A stretch of DNA of 64,000 nucleotides from NCBI RefSeq assembly GCF_001939065.1, contig NZ_MPSZ01000002.1:124001-188000 (forward strand). The letters are read 5' to 3'. This stretch comes from Exiguobacterium indicum HHS 31 (GTDB lineage: Bacteria; Bacillota; Bacilli; Exiguobacteriales; Exiguobacteriaceae). The position numbers and the translations under genes were made by a program. Under the pieces are notes generated by a model. The model was not told the origin of the DNA. It did not search any database and saw only the letters and a program-made list of their open reading frames with translations. This document shows positions 54,339 through 63,591 of this stretch, one piece after another; position 1 is the stretch's first letter, and each line of letters opens with the position of its first letter.

Positions 54339-55274
54339 TTATTCTCCCTTGACCCGGATGACGATTTTTCCTTTTGCGTGCCCTTCTTCGCCATAATCAT
54401 GTGCTTCCTTGATTTGATCCAGATCAAAAATCCGATCAACGACAGGTTGTAGCTCACCACGTTCGACGGCTTTAGCGATATGTCGCAAACGTTCACCGGT
54501 TGGTTGCATGAAGACATACGCAGATCGCGCATTATGCTCTTTCGCTTGCTCTTCATCCGGTGGTGTGGAAATCGAGACGAGCATGCCGTTCGGCTTCAGC
54601 ATCTGATACAGTTCCCCTTGCTTGTCGCCGCCCATCGTATCGAATACAAAATCGATATCCCGGACACGATCGGCCGGATTTTCTTGCTTGTAGTCGATGA
54701 CTTCGTCGGCTCCAAGCGCTTTTACCCAGTCGACGTTTTTCGTACTTGTTGACGTGATAACGTGCAAACCGTTTGCTTTTGCGAGTTGAATCGCAACCGT
54801 TCCGACGCCCCCTGATCCGGCACCAATAAAGATCCGGTCACCCGGCTTCGCATCCATCACTTCGAACATGACTTGCCATGCTGTATGCGAAACGAGTGGA
54901 AGAGACGCTGCTTCAGCAAAACTAAGCGATTCTGGTTTTTTGACGACGAGGTGCGCATCGACTGCGACATACTCCGCATACGTCCCTTGACGAGCAATTT
55001 CCGGGCGACTGAAAACGGCGTCCCCGACTTGAAGATCCGAGACGTTTTCTCCGACTTCCTGAATCACACCGGCAACGTCCCAACCGATGACGAGCGGCAT
55101 CTCATAGCTCAACATCTGACGCAAATAGCCTTCGCGTAGTTTCCAATCGACCGGGTTCACACTTGCGGCATAGACTTCGATTAAAACATCATCCGGTCCA
55201 ATGGCTGGCTTGTCCAGTTCTCCGACCTTAAATTGTTCCGATCCACCATACTGTTCAATGTAAGCTGCCTTCAT
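54339..55274 (-). CDS. NADP-dependent MDR-family oxidoreductase (quinone-reductase type), 311 aa
   Basis: A zinc-free medium-chain dehydrogenase/reductase: N-terminal GroES-like part (MKAAYIEQYGGSEQ, ASVNPVDWKLREGYL, IGWDVAGVIQEVG), nucleotide-binding GAGSGGVGTVAIQLAKA, and a closing AKGKIVI. No catalytic zinc Cys/His set. It reduces quinones, enones or reactive aldehydes. AAGGAGGAG lies 8-10 nt before ATG 55274; the longer frame to 55424 is unsupported. Confidence 0.87.
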   Translation of the reverse strand: MKAAYIEQYGGSEQFKVGELDKPAIGPDDVLIEVYAASVNPVDWKLREGYLRQMLSYEMPLVIGWDVAGVIQEVGENVSDLQVGDAVFSRPEIARQGTYAEYVAVDAHLVVKKPESLSFAEAASLPLVSHTAWQVMFEVMDAKPGDRIFIGAGSGGVGTVAIQLAKANGLHVITSTSTKNVDWVKALGADEVIDYKQENPADRVRDIDFVFDTMGGDKQGELYQMLKPNGMLVSISTPPDEEQAKEHNARSAYVFMQPTGERLRHIAKAVERGELQPVVDRIFDLDQIKEAHDYGEEGHAKGKIVIRVKGE

Positions 55275-55386
55275 CCGTTGACTCCTCCTTCGATAATCGT
55301 TCCCTATCTTCTTCCCCGTCCGTAACAACGACAAACAGTCTGAAGATACACGACAACTCTCCATCAATCGATGAAGAGCTGTTTCG

Positions 55387-56856
55387 TTAACGATTCGTTT
55401 GCTGAAGAGTGGATGCCGTCTCATTCAAGGCATGAATCGCCTGCTGCAGTTCCTTGACCTGGCCAACTTGATGACGCGTCAGACCGGACAATGACTCACT
55501 TTGTGCGAGCAAGGCGTTCATGAACGTGTCGAGTTGACCGGTTGCTGTCGTGATAGCAGTAAGACTACTCGTCATCGTCGCGAACTGGGTCTGCGCCGAC
55601 TGGATCGAACCGACGACTTCCGTTGCATCCATCTCAATCGTCTGTAGCGCTAACTGACTCTCGGCCATTCGTTCTTCCTGCTCACGTAGCAATGTCGTAC
55701 TGGCATGAATGGAATTCCCCGTTTGCGTAACGTCCTGATCAACACGTTCGATGATCGCATTGATTTCCTTCGACGCTTCTGCCGTCTGTGCTGATAAATT
55801 ACGAATTTCTTGCGCAACGACCGTAAAGCCTTTTCCGAACTCACCCGCACGAGCTGCTTCGATCGACGCGTTAAGACTAAGCAGGTTCGTTTGCGCCGCA
55901 ATCGCATTGATGCTCGACGTGATGGCGACGATTTCCTGGAAACGTCCGGCGAGTTGTCCGAACGACGTGACCGACTCATCCATGCTCGTCGTCAATTGTT
56001 GTAAGGATTGTCCGGCAAGACCAATCGTCTGCCTGCTCTTTTCGGCTGTCGTTCGCGACGACGAACTTCGCTCGAGTGCGTGGTCGACAGAAACGGTCAC
56101 ATCCTCCATCCGGTTGACTTGCTGGGCGTTCAATTGGCGAATTTCACGAATCGCTTGAACGCTTCCTGCTGCATCATGTGCCAGCTGTTGCATCGCCAGA
56201 TCAACCTGACTGAAGGAATCCTTTGCCGCATCAACTGTTTCACTCATCTCTTCCGTGAACGTCGTTACTTCCGTTGCGGTTGCTGCCGTTTGTTCGAGGG
56301 CAATTTGCGACGTCGCCGCGTAGGCTTCCGACCGTTCTTGTTCTTGGCGGACGGCTAACATGACGTTCCGTCCAAAGACAGCGACAAAAACAGCCGCTGA
56401 GAAAATCATCAAATAGATGACATAGGCGACGATCAAGTCGAATGTATTCGTAAAGACAATCGTTCCTAGCATTGTGAATACTGCCATCTCAACGAGTCCA
56501 AGGATTCCGGCGAGAATGACCAAACGCGGAATCAAATAGACGATTGAAATCGTCAAGTAGAGATAGACGATCGTCCAAATGCTTGGCGACGGCAAGGTCA
56601 CCAAAACGAGAGCGAGTACGAAATACGTTAACGTCACTTGGACGTACTTCCCGCTCGGACGATGTCCAAGTAGGCGGTTGCCCACAAGCAACGCGACCGT
56701 CAAGATCAAACCACCGACTAAAAACTGATAAAACACACTGATTGGGACGTAATTCATTTGCGCAAATAAGAAAATCAATGGATGCGCAATCGTAATTAAC
56801 GTTGCAATCAGGCGGGACAAAATCTTTGTACTTTGTTGCTCGAGGGCAGATACCAT
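55387..56856 (-). CDS. Membrane-embedded chemotaxis receptor without extracellular domain, 489 aa
   Basis: About six hydrophobic helices (~15-185) form the N-terminal sensing part, with very short loops. The cytoplasmic MCP region follows directly, with no clear HAMP, and a canonical tip ([25 protein letters not shown]). It may sense membrane-borne or intracellular cues such as energy state. ATG 56856 has AAGGAG 10 nt upstream; the TTG at 56865 abuts that site. Third chemotaxis receptor of the window. Confidence 0.88.
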   Translation of the reverse strand: MVSALEQQSTKILSRLIATLITIAHPLIFLFAQMNYVPISVFYQFLVGGLILTVALLVGNRLLGHRPSGKYVQVTLTYFVLALVLVTLPSPSIWTIVYLYLTISIVYLIPRLVILAGILGLVEMAVFTMLGTIVFTNTFDLIVAYVIYLMIFSAAVFVAVFGRNVMLAVRQEQERSEAYAATSQIALEQTAATATEVTTFTEEMSETVDAAKDSFSQVDLAMQQLAHDAAGSVQAIREIRQLNAQQVNRMEDVTVSVDHALERSSSSRTTAEKSRQTIGLAGQSLQQLTTSMDESVTSFGQLAGRFQEIVAITSSINAIAAQTNLLSLNASIEAARAGEFGKGFTVVAQEIRNLSAQTAEASKEINAIIERVDQDVTQTGNSIHASTTLLREQEERMAESQLALQTIEMDATEVVGSIQSAQTQFATMTSSLTAITTATGQLDTFMNALLAQSESLSGLTRHQVGQVKELQQAIHALNETASTLQQTNR

Positions 56857-56947
56857 CTTGTTCAAACTCCTTCACCTTATTAAAGTCATACAGTTGTTCA
56901 TCGGCAGAAAGAATTCATTCGTTAAGTCTCTCGAGTGACTTTTTTTC

Positions 56948-56977
56948 TTGACGCTTTCTTGAAAGCGGGAGTACGGT
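56948..56977 (+). promoter_or_regulatory. Possible crcB promoter with internal palindrome
   Basis: TTGACG (56948-56953), an 18-nt spacer, and a weak TACGGT -10 (56972-56977) precede crcB1. The spacer contains the perfect hairpin CGCTTTC-tt-GAAAGCG (56952-56967), which could be an operator. No fluoride riboswitch sequence is recognisable in this leader. Confidence 0.4.
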
Positions 56978-57009
56978 TAACGTAGACTTTTTCAGAAAAG
57001 AGGATTTCT

Positions 57010-57408
57010 ATGCTGTATGTACTCGTAGGCCTCGCAGGTGTTCTCGGTGCCTCGGCACGGTATGGGCTCGGACTGCTGATCAGCGACTTCACGACTGGTC
57101 CGTTTCCGTGGTCAACGCTTGCGATCAACTTGATCGGGAGTTTTCTTCTCGGCTATGCGACACACTTTTTATTTCGAACGAAACTCTTACATCAATATGC
57201 GATCACAGCCATCGGCACGGGTTTCATCGGCTCCTTTACGACGTTTTCGACATTCAGCGTTGAGACGGTGACCTTACTTAATGAACATCATTTAGCGGAC
57301 GCGTTCCTCTACGTACTCGTCAGCCTATTTGGCGGTTTGTTCCTGTCTTATGTCGGTTACGCGCTCGGAACACGACGACTGCGTCACGTGACGAAAGGAC
57401 GTGAGTGA
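57010..57408 (+). CDS. crcB1: CrcB1: fluoride channel subunit, 132 aa
   Basis: Four transmembrane helices with the Fluc/CrcB marks GASARYGLG, NLIGSFLLG and GFIGSFTTFSTF (the Phe box and central Na+ loop). Fluc channels expel fluoride as dual-topology dimers; in Bacilli two different subunits often pair. AGAGG precedes ATG. The stop is directly followed by the crcB2 ATG. Confidence 0.95.
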   Translation: MLYVLVGLAGVLGASARYGLGLLISDFTTGPFPWSTLAINLIGSFLLGYATHFLFRTKLLHQYAITAIGTGFIGSFTTFSTFSVETVTLLNEHHLADAFLYVLVSLFGGLFLSYVGYALGTRRLRHVTKGRE

Positions 57409-57759
57409 ATGATGCTACTTGCTCTCGCCATCGGTGCTTTTTGCGGCGCCATCAGTCGGTTTGCCGTCAGTCAATGGATGAAGACGGTTTGGAAACGTGA
57501 ATTTCCACTAGCGACGTTCCTGATTAACGTAATCGGTTCGTTTTTGCTTGGTCTCGTCATCGGTGCGCATCTCGATACGACATGGACGTTACTCTTAGGT
57601 ACCGGTTTCCTTGGATCATTTACAACGTTCTCGACGTTCAAAATCGAGACATTGCAGTTATTTCAGGACGGAAATCGTAAAGTACTTACCCTCTACCTCA
57701 TCTCGAGCTACGGTTTCGGAATTCTTGCAGCGTTCCTTGGAATTACACTTACAGCTTGA
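57409..57759 (+). CDS. crcB2: CrcB2: fluoride channel subunit, 116 aa
   Basis: A second Fluc subunit with CGAISRFAVSQW, NVIGSFLLG and GFLGSFTTFSTF. It starts without a gap after crcB1, so the two are made together and probably assemble as an antiparallel heterodimer. No other protein gene lies in the operon; a strong terminator follows. Confidence 0.95.
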   Translation: MMLLALAIGAFCGAISRFAVSQWMKTVWKREFPLATFLINVIGSFLLGLVIGAHLDTTWTLLLGTGFLGSFTTFSTFKIETLQLFQDGNRKVLTLYLISSYGFGILAAFLGITLTA

Positions 57760-57764
57760 ACGAA

Positions 57765-57798
57765 ACAAGAGGCGACGGAAAAATCCGTCGCCTCTTGT
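57765..57798. terminator. Terminator between crcB2 and the DegV gene
   Basis: A perfect 15-bp stem (ACAAGAGGCGACGGA with its complement) with a 4-nt A loop. There is no long T-tract, but stem strength and location between convergent genes support termination on both strands. Confidence 0.8.
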
Positions 57799-57813
57799 CG
57801 TATCCGTTTCAGT

Positions 57814-58668
57814 TTAATCATTCATCCAGAATAGACCAACCGTCTCTGCTCCGGCATGCGTCCCGATTGCTGGTCCGAACGTGCCTTCGAGAATCGTCAA
57901 ATCCGGGAACTTCGCTGCGACTTGCTGCCGCAGTTCCGCTGCCATTTCCGGTGCCATCGTCGTCGCGACATAAATCCGGTTCTTGTAGAACGTGTGCTGA
58001 CGCATCGATTCGTCGATTTGTTTAACCATTTCAATGTAAGCTTTCTTTAAAGAACGTGCTTTTTTGAATGGTACGATTTTTCCTGCTTCATCCGTCGTGA
58101 TGATCGGTTTGATGCTGAGTAGGTTCGCAAGGAACAAGTCACCAGATGAGACACGTCCACCCCGGCGCATCGTCTCCATATTACCGACGATCATATAGAA
58201 ATGGGTCTTTTTCGTCAACGCTTGTAAGGCAGCGACGATTTCCTCGACGGATTTCCCCTGTGCCGCGAGCTCCATCCCGTAACGAATGAACTCTTGTTGG
58301 TTCTCAAACGCCGTATGCGAGTCAATGATATGAACCGGGAAGCTGGCTGCTTCCGCTGCTGATGCTGAACTTTGGACGGTACTTGAGAGTCCATTCGTAC
58401 AGTGTACTGCAATCGCACAGTCATAGCCTTCTTCTTTCAAGCGTTCGTACGTTCCGACGAACTCTCCGAAAATTGGTTGTGATGTTTTGGCAATCAGCTT
58501 TTTGTCCGCATCAAGCGCACGGAACAGTCGCTCGACCGTGATCGCATTCTCTTGATACGCCGTATCACCGAGCAAGATTTGAATCGGTACGACATTGACG
58601 CCGATCGTTTCTGCCTCTTCCTTCGTGAAATAGGCCATACTATCGGTCACCCATGCTATTTTAGTCAT
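57814..58668 (-). CDS. DegV family fatty-acid-binding protein, 284 aa
   Basis: N-terminal IAWVTDSMAYFTKEEAE, TSQP near residue 62, IDSHTAF (conserved), MRRGGRVSSG and KPIITTDEAGKI, and a C-terminal GTHAGAETVGLFW; these define DegV/FakB proteins. FakB proteins present fatty acids to the kinase FakA for phospholipid synthesis. GGAGG lies upstream of ATG. Single-gene transcription unit. Confidence 0.92.
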   Translation of the reverse strand: MTKIAWVTDSMAYFTKEEAETIGVNVVPIQILLGDTAYQENAITVERLFRALDADKKLIAKTSQPIFGEFVGTYERLKEEGYDCAIAVHCTNGLSSTVQSSASAAEAASFPVHIIDSHTAFENQQEFIRYGMELAAQGKSVEEIVAALQALTKKTHFYMIVGNMETMRRGGRVSSGDLFLANLLSIKPIITTDEAGKIVPFKKARSLKKAYIEMVKQIDESMRQHTFYKNRIYVATTMAPEMAAELRQQVAAKFPDLTILEGTFGPAIGTHAGAETVGLFWMND

Positions 58669-58737
58669 TTCCCTAGCCTCCGTTAGATTCTTCTCGCTTT
58701 ATCCTACCATATACAGAAGTGGAAATCGCAAGAAACG

Positions 58738-59769
58738 TCATGACATCATCTGAAAATGAAACGATGTACGCTTATGATAATGCTCATCGGCATGTAAGAC
58801 GACGGAAGGAAAATTCGGTTGGTTGATCGCATCCGGTAATCCTTGTGTCTCAAAACAGATTCCGAGGTATGGGGTTGCGCGTCTTCCACAAATCGTAAAC
58901 TCGCCCGACAAATGATTAGCAGTGTAGACGACGACTCCCGGTTGATCCGTCACGACGCGCAATCGCCGCCCGCTGATTGGCTCATCGAGAACGATTTCTC
59001 CACCCTCTCTAAGCAGGAAGGGATGATCAACCCCACTACCTGCTTGGCGGAGTTGTTCATCTGATGCATGTGTCACTTCATGCAGGGGACGGGTATCGAG
59101 AAAATCAAAGACGGTGTCTGTGACGGGGAGAATATCACCGGTCGGTACCGCATCTTTCGTCAACGGAACATAAAAAGGTGCATCCATTCGTAACAGATGC
59201 TGTTCGATCGTCGTTTTTGCTTCACCCGTCAAGTTAAAGTACGTATGATTCGTCGGACTGAATGGTGTCGAAGCTGTCGTCTCCGCTTCATAATGGATAT
59301 GCAGGACGTTCTCGTCTGTCCATTCGAACGTCAGCGTGAACGACAAGTGCCCCGGATAGCCGTTCTCCCCACTCGGACTATCTAAACGTAGAACAAGTTT
59401 GTCGTCGTTGATTTCGTGCGTGAACATTCGGTTCGCCCAATTTTCGCTTCCTCCATGGAGGTGATGTTCACCCTCATTTTGTTCGAGTACATACGTCATT
59501 CCTTCCAACGCAAACGCACCATTCGCAATTCGTCCGCCGACGCGTCCGATCGTGGCGCCTAAGTGATGCGGATCATCTTGGTATTCTGATAGGTCGTCAA
59601 ACGCGAGTACGACATTTTCGACCATTCCATGTTGATCCGGAACCCGGATGGCAAGAATTTTTGCGCCTCGGTTCAAGATATCGATACTATGCCCATGCAC
59701 ATTCTGTAACGTGAATCGTAACAAGGACTGATCTCCTAGTTGCCCTACTTCTGTTGTCGTAATCATCAT
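58738..59769 (-). CDS. galM: GalM: aldose 1-epimerase, 343 aa
   Basis: A beta-sandwich mutarotase with HHLGATIGRVGGRIANG, HHLHGGSENWANR, the catalytic His in TNHTYFNLTG, GVDHPFLL, and the catalytic Glu near the end in CFETQGLPDA. It interconverts alpha and beta aldoses such as galactose. AGGAGG lies 6 nt before ATG 59769. It lies behind a terminator that ends the upstream LytS-like gene. Confidence 0.92.
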   Translation of the reverse strand: MMITTTEVGQLGDQSLLRFTLQNVHGHSIDILNRGAKILAIRVPDQHGMVENVVLAFDDLSEYQDDPHHLGATIGRVGGRIANGAFALEGMTYVLEQNEGEHHLHGGSENWANRMFTHEINDDKLVLRLDSPSGENGYPGHLSFTLTFEWTDENVLHIHYEAETTASTPFSPTNHTYFNLTGEAKTTIEQHLLRMDAPFYVPLTKDAVPTGDILPVTDTVFDFLDTRPLHEVTHASDEQLRQAGSGVDHPFLLREGGEIVLDEPISGRRLRVVTDQPGVVVYTANHLSGEFTICGRRATPYLGICFETQGLPDAINQPNFPSVVLHADEHYHKRTSFHFQMMS

Positions 59770-59831
59770 TTGCTTCCTCCTGTACGATACGTTTTCCTGT
59801 TTTCGTATTTACCCTCGGAACGAGACAAAAA

Positions 59832-59860
59832 AACAACAATGGCAAAAGACCATTGTTGTT
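59832..59860 (-). terminator. Terminator after the LytS-like gene
   Basis: AACAACAATGG pairs perfectly with CCATTGTTGTT across a 7-nt loop; on the minus strand TTTTTT follows. The stop codon of the LytS-like gene overlaps the stem. Confidence 0.85.
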
Positions 59861-61535
59861 ACAGAGACGGAAGTGGTAATCGCACTTCGATCCGAGTCCC
59901 TTGATGGATGATCGAGTGGACGTGTAATGTTGCAGTCGGACCGTATGTCACATCTAATGCGCGTCGAATCAGGAACAGATTCGAATCCCCCGCCTCCTGT
60001 TGATCCAGTTGTTGCATCACGGCAAGCGGCATCCCTTGTCCGTTATCCGTGACTTCGATGACCCAGTCTGTCGTCGCCTTGAAGGCACGGACATCAATCC
60101 GGTGATGGCGCCCTGCCTTTACGAACGCATGACGCAGTGCATTATCGACGAGCTGTGTCACAAGGAACGGGAAAACGAAGTATTCTTCAACAGCGGTCTC
60201 GATATCAAGATCGACCGTGATATCGGCGGAGGTCAGTTGATTCGGGCGACGTCGTGTTCCTTCTAGTGATAAATAGGCTTTCAGGGTCGCCAGTTCCTCG
60301 CGTAGTGGATGTTCATCATGCCGCGTCGCTGTCGTCAACAGTTGAAGCAGTGCATTCAATTGATGTTTCACGGGAGTTCCCGGATCAGCTGTCCGCTGGA
60401 TTTCTTCGATGATGCCTTTCAGATAGCTGACGTGTAACATCGGTTTCATCTTTCTTCCGCTTAACCGGAGCAACTGATCTTCTCGGTACATATGCAACTC
60501 TCGTGCTAATAAACGGATGAGTTGTTCCGTCATTCGCTCGACGGTGTCGTCAAATAAGTCTTTCGAAAAGTAACAGATGACGCCTGCCTTTTGACCGTTA
60601 ATGCGCATAGGATGAAAGCTCAGAATTTGTCCCGTCTGCTCGTCTTCCTGTCGGACGGGTTCTTCTGCTTCGATCCATCGTTGCTCCTCGCGTCTCGGTT
60701 GCTCGCCACAGACTGCTGGTTGCTGGTCCGTCATATCGATGACGACCTCTGTCGCCCCGAGCACGACGATCCGTTGCATCTTTGTCTCCTTCAATAACGT
60801 CGCTCCGATCTGTCGCGCGACTTCCGAAGTCAATCCCTGCTTTCGTAAGGGTTGTAATGCTTGCAATAGACGATCGGATCGCTCGGTTTGCCGGACGAAG
60901 AGTGCTCCTTCGAGTCGAAGTTGTGTCCGTAAGATCATGATGAACAGTACGACCCCACATATGTTTGCGAACAGTAACGGAAAAGCGGCACGACTCATCA
61001 AATCAAGTGCTTTTGCCGTATCCGGTGCAAGTAATAGCGTGATTCCACTTTCAAACAGCAATGCTGTCAAGACGATACCGATGGGCGGAACAATTGCATA
61101 ACCATCATGCAAACGCCAGCGTTTTCGATACCAGCCGCTCGCAAGTCCAGTGAGCATGGCGATGATCCAACCGGCTTCTGCCCCTAACGAACCGAGTACG
61201 TAGCGGTGTAGACCAACCAAACATCCCGTGATGCCGCCGATCACGGGTCCACCAATCAATCCGCTCGTCACGATGACAGCGAGTCGGGTATCAAGCAACA
61301 AGGCATCTTTTTCGACGGCTAATCCGAGTAACGGATCAATCGTCGTATCTTGCGAAAGTTCAATTCCTGCGTAGTTCATCAAAATACCGGATGACACGAA
61401 TGCGAAGAGCAGTGGAAGATTCATTCCGCGGTCCATCTTGAATATGTATCGGGAAATGCGCCACTGGGACAATAAAAAGGCTAACAGTGCTAACATACCT
61501 AAACGACTCAGTAAGAATGGAATCTGCTCGAGCAC
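59859..61535 (-). CDS. LytS-like membrane sensor with degenerate kinase site, 558 aa
   Basis: Six or so membrane helices (5TMR-LYT type, with DTRLAVIVTSGLIGGP and GGITGCLVGLHRYVLG), a GAF-like middle, and a C-terminal kinase region with QLVDNALRHAF and TDNGQGMPL (ATP-binding N and G boxes). The phosphoacceptor motif PHFLFN of LytS kinases is replaced by KPMLHVSYL, so the usual His is missing. It may signal by another route. GTG 61535 has GAGGAGG 6 nt upstream. No LytR regulator lies nearby. Confidence 0.8.
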   Translation of the reverse strand: MLEQIPFLLSRLGMLALLAFLLSQWRISRYIFKMDRGMNLPLLFAFVSSGILMNYAGIELSQDTTIDPLLGLAVEKDALLLDTRLAVIVTSGLIGGPVIGGITGCLVGLHRYVLGSLGAEAGWIIAMLTGLASGWYRKRWRLHDGYAIVPPIGIVLTALLFESGITLLLAPDTAKALDLMSRAAFPLLFANICGVVLFIMILRTQLRLEGALFVRQTERSDRLLQALQPLRKQGLTSEVARQIGATLLKETKMQRIVVLGATEVVIDMTDQQPAVCGEQPRREEQRWIEAEEPVRQEDEQTGQILSFHPMRINGQKAGVICYFSKDLFDDTVERMTEQLIRLLARELHMYREDQLLRLSGRKMKPMLHVSYLKGIIEEIQRTADPGTPVKHQLNALLQLLTTATRHDEHPLREELATLKAYLSLEGTRRRPNQLTSADITVDLDIETAVEEYFVFPFLVTQLVDNALRHAFVKAGRHHRIDVRAFKATTDWVIEVTDNGQGMPLAVMQQLDQQEAGDSNLFLIRRALDVTYGPTATLHVHSIIHQGTRIEVRLPLPSL

Positions 61536-61684
61536 GGAATACCTCCTCGTTTCATAGGACGCGATTGAACAATAAAGTAGCTGTAGATTACATTCCCGCT
61601 TCACTCAGCATTTTCCTATCACGACTACCGAAAGTTCGCACAATCCGTCTATTCTTGATTTTTTGACTGATGTGATATAAAAAA

Positions 61685-61710
61685 GCCGGCTCCTCCATGA
61701 GGAACCGACC
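61685..61710 (-). terminator. Terminator after the CorC/HlyC-type gene
   Basis: GGTCGGTTCCTC pairs with GAGGAGCCGGCT (G-T wobbles) around an ATG loop on the minus strand, followed by TTTTTT. Confidence 0.8.
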
Positions 61711-61713
61711 ATC

Positions 61714-63030
61714 TTATGCTTCTGCTTGTTCAGCTGGATGCAACCAAATCTTGACGCGGTTGATTTGATAGTTCTCCATCTCCATCACCTCGACAGAGAA
61801 GTCTGGTGTATCGATATGCTCACCTGGCTGAAGATCGATGTTGTGCATCTGAATCCAGCCACCGATCGTATCGACATCTTCGACATTCGTAAAGCGAATG
61901 TTGAAACGTTCTTCCAAGTCAGCGAGCAAGACTGTACCGTCGAGTAGGAACTCGTCCGATTTGACCTGTTCAATTTCCTCGACTTCATCTGCGTCGAATT
62001 CATCACGGATTTCACCGACGATTTCTTCGAGTAAGTCTTCCATCGAGACGAGACCTGCCGTTCCACCGTATTCATCGACGACGAGAACGAGATGGGTCCG
62101 GGTCCGTTTCATCTTGCGAAGTGTTTCTTGAAGCGACGTCACTTCCGAAACAACCGGTAAATCCTTGATGTAATGCGTCACCGGATGCTCATTGCCGTTC
62201 GCATAATCCGTCAAGACTTCCTTGACGTTGACGTATCCGAGAATCCGATCCTTATCGTTTTCTTCTGTGACCGGGTAACGCGTGTATGGATTATCCATGA
62301 AGATTTCCATCAGTTCATCCTTTGTCAAACGTTCCGAGATCGTCTCCATCCGCATCCGCGGCACCATCAAGTCTTTGACGATGTGCTCATCAAACGCAAA
62401 GACGTTTTGCATGAGGGCAAGTTCCGTTTGGTTGATTTCACCACTTTGGAAACTTTGCGCCATGATGATTTTCAATTCATCTTCCGAGTGGGCTTGTTCA
62501 TGCCCTGCTGGTTTGACACCGAACAGACCGAGGAATAAGCGCGCTGAACCGTTGAGTAACCAAATGAATGGGTACATGATTTTACCGAACACATAAAGTG
62601 GACGGGCGAACAACAATGTCATGCGTTCTGCATACTGAATCGCAAGCGTCTTCGGAGCGAGTTCACCGATGACGACGTGTAAGAACGTTACGGATACGAA
62701 TGCGATACCAAACGACAAGAGTGTCGAAACAGCAGCAGAGATCCCGAAGTCATCGAAGACAGGGTGCAAGATTTTTTCGACGGTTGGTTCACCAAGTGCC
62801 CCAAGACCAAGTGCCGTGACCGTGATCCCAAGCTGACAGGCAGACAAGTAGTAATCAAGATCGCCCGCGATTTTTTTCGCAAGGACGGCACTTTTGTTCC
62901 CTTCTTGAATCATTTGATCCAAACGCGACATCCGAACCTTAACGACAGCAAATTCCGATCCGACGAAAAACGCCGTCAACGCAATCAACAAGACCACTAA
63001 AAATAAATTGATGAATAATATAGTATCCAA
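61714..63030 (-). CDS. CorC/HlyC-type CNNM transporter (DUF21-CBS-CorC), 438 aa
   Basis: An N-terminal DUF21 region of ~4 helices (AFFVGSEFAVVKVRMSRLDQ, IGELAPKTLAIQYAER), two CBS domains (KDLMVPRMRMETISE, RTHLVLVVDEYGGTAGLVS with MEDLLEEIVGEI) and a CorC_HlyC C-terminal domain. Family members export or regulate Mg2+/Co2+. The start is TTG at 63030. A GGGG sits nearby, while a strong GGAGG lies 18 nt away beyond a CCCC/GGGG hairpin. Confidence 0.88.
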   Translation of the reverse strand: MDTILFINLFLVVLLIALTAFFVGSEFAVVKVRMSRLDQMIQEGNKSAVLAKKIAGDLDYYLSACQLGITVTALGLGALGEPTVEKILHPVFDDFGISAAVSTLLSFGIAFVSVTFLHVVIGELAPKTLAIQYAERMTLLFARPLYVFGKIMYPFIWLLNGSARLFLGLFGVKPAGHEQAHSEDELKIIMAQSFQSGEINQTELALMQNVFAFDEHIVKDLMVPRMRMETISERLTKDELMEIFMDNPYTRYPVTEENDKDRILGYVNVKEVLTDYANGNEHPVTHYIKDLPVVSEVTSLQETLRKMKRTRTHLVLVVDEYGGTAGLVSMEDLLEEIVGEIRDEFDADEVEEIEQVKSDEFLLDGTVLLADLEERFNIRFTNVEDVDTIGGWIQMHNIDLQPGEHIDTPDFSVEVMEMENYQINRVKIWLHPAEQAEA

Positions 63031-63059
63031 AATCCCCTAAACAGGGGTCACCTCCATTG
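63028..63059 (-). promoter_or_regulatory. Hairpin between ribosome site and TTG start of the transporter gene
   Basis: On the minus strand GGAGGTGA is followed by CCCC-tgttta-GGGG and then ATTTTG with the TTG start. The stem would bring the ribosome site close to the start or hide the second GGGG site. A tiny ATG frame (MEVTPV) also begins 1 nt before the GGAGG and ends inside the hairpin. Translation control is possible. Confidence 0.4.
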
Positions 63060-63066
63060 TTTTGTA

Positions 63067-63455
63067 TTAAAGCTGTGCAATCAAGGAAGCAATCAATGTT
63101 AGACGCCGGGACAGTTCTAAGCGGATCGCTTGTTTTTCGACGTCCGTCGAATGTAACAAACGCTGCTCGAGTCCTTCAACCGTCGCCTGAAGTTGTTTCA
63201 CTTCCTGATAAATCGTCTCCCCTGTTTTTTGTTCCCGTTCCGTAAAAGAAGCAAGAATCTCTTGCAGGGAAAGCCGTTGAGACTTCAAATATTCAATCTT
63301 TTCGATTTGATGAATGACCGATTCGTCATACAGACGGTAGCCAGAAGCGGTACGCTCTGGTGTTAACAGACCGAGTGATGTGTAGTAATCGATCGTTCGT
63401 TTTGATAAGCCGGTGGTCTCCGCGACCTGACCGATTCGAAGTAACGCCTTCCCAA
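63067..63455 (-). CDS. MerR-family regulator with no canonical in-frame start
   Basis: The frame reads LLRIGQVAETTGLSKRTIDYYTSLGLL, then a winged region (TASGYRLYDES), a coiled coil (EREQKTGETIYQEVKQLQ) and a short end, a small MerR protein. In this frame a stop (TGA 63465-63463) lies just upstream and no ATG, GTG or TTG occurs before residue ~56 (TTG 63288). A perfect ribosome site (GGAGGTGA, 63470-63463) points at TTG 63455, which is in another frame and joins by one extra G in TTTTGGG. Either the sequence lacks a base, or the gene is frameshifted or starts unusually. Confidence 0.7.
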
Positions 63456-63544
63456 AAGATTCTCACCTCCTTTCCATAGCTAGTTCTTTTATCTTATCAT
63501 GTCAAAACCATACAGTAAAACGTCGCGCTTTTTAAGAGAAAAAA

Positions 63545-63578
63545 AACGACTACTCCCGTTCGCACGAGAATAATCGTT
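63545..63578 (-). terminator. Terminator after the Fe-S oxidoreductase gene
   Basis: AACGATTATTCTCGT pairs with ACGGGAGTAGTCGTT through three G-U wobbles, followed on the minus strand by TTTTTTTT. Confidence 0.78.
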
Positions 63579-63591
63579 TCATCCCACTTTT

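Noticed and set aside
56880-57009. Fluoride riboswitch before crcB1
   Set aside because: The conserved crcB-motif blocks were not found by eye; only a small palindrome and a promoter-like site are present.
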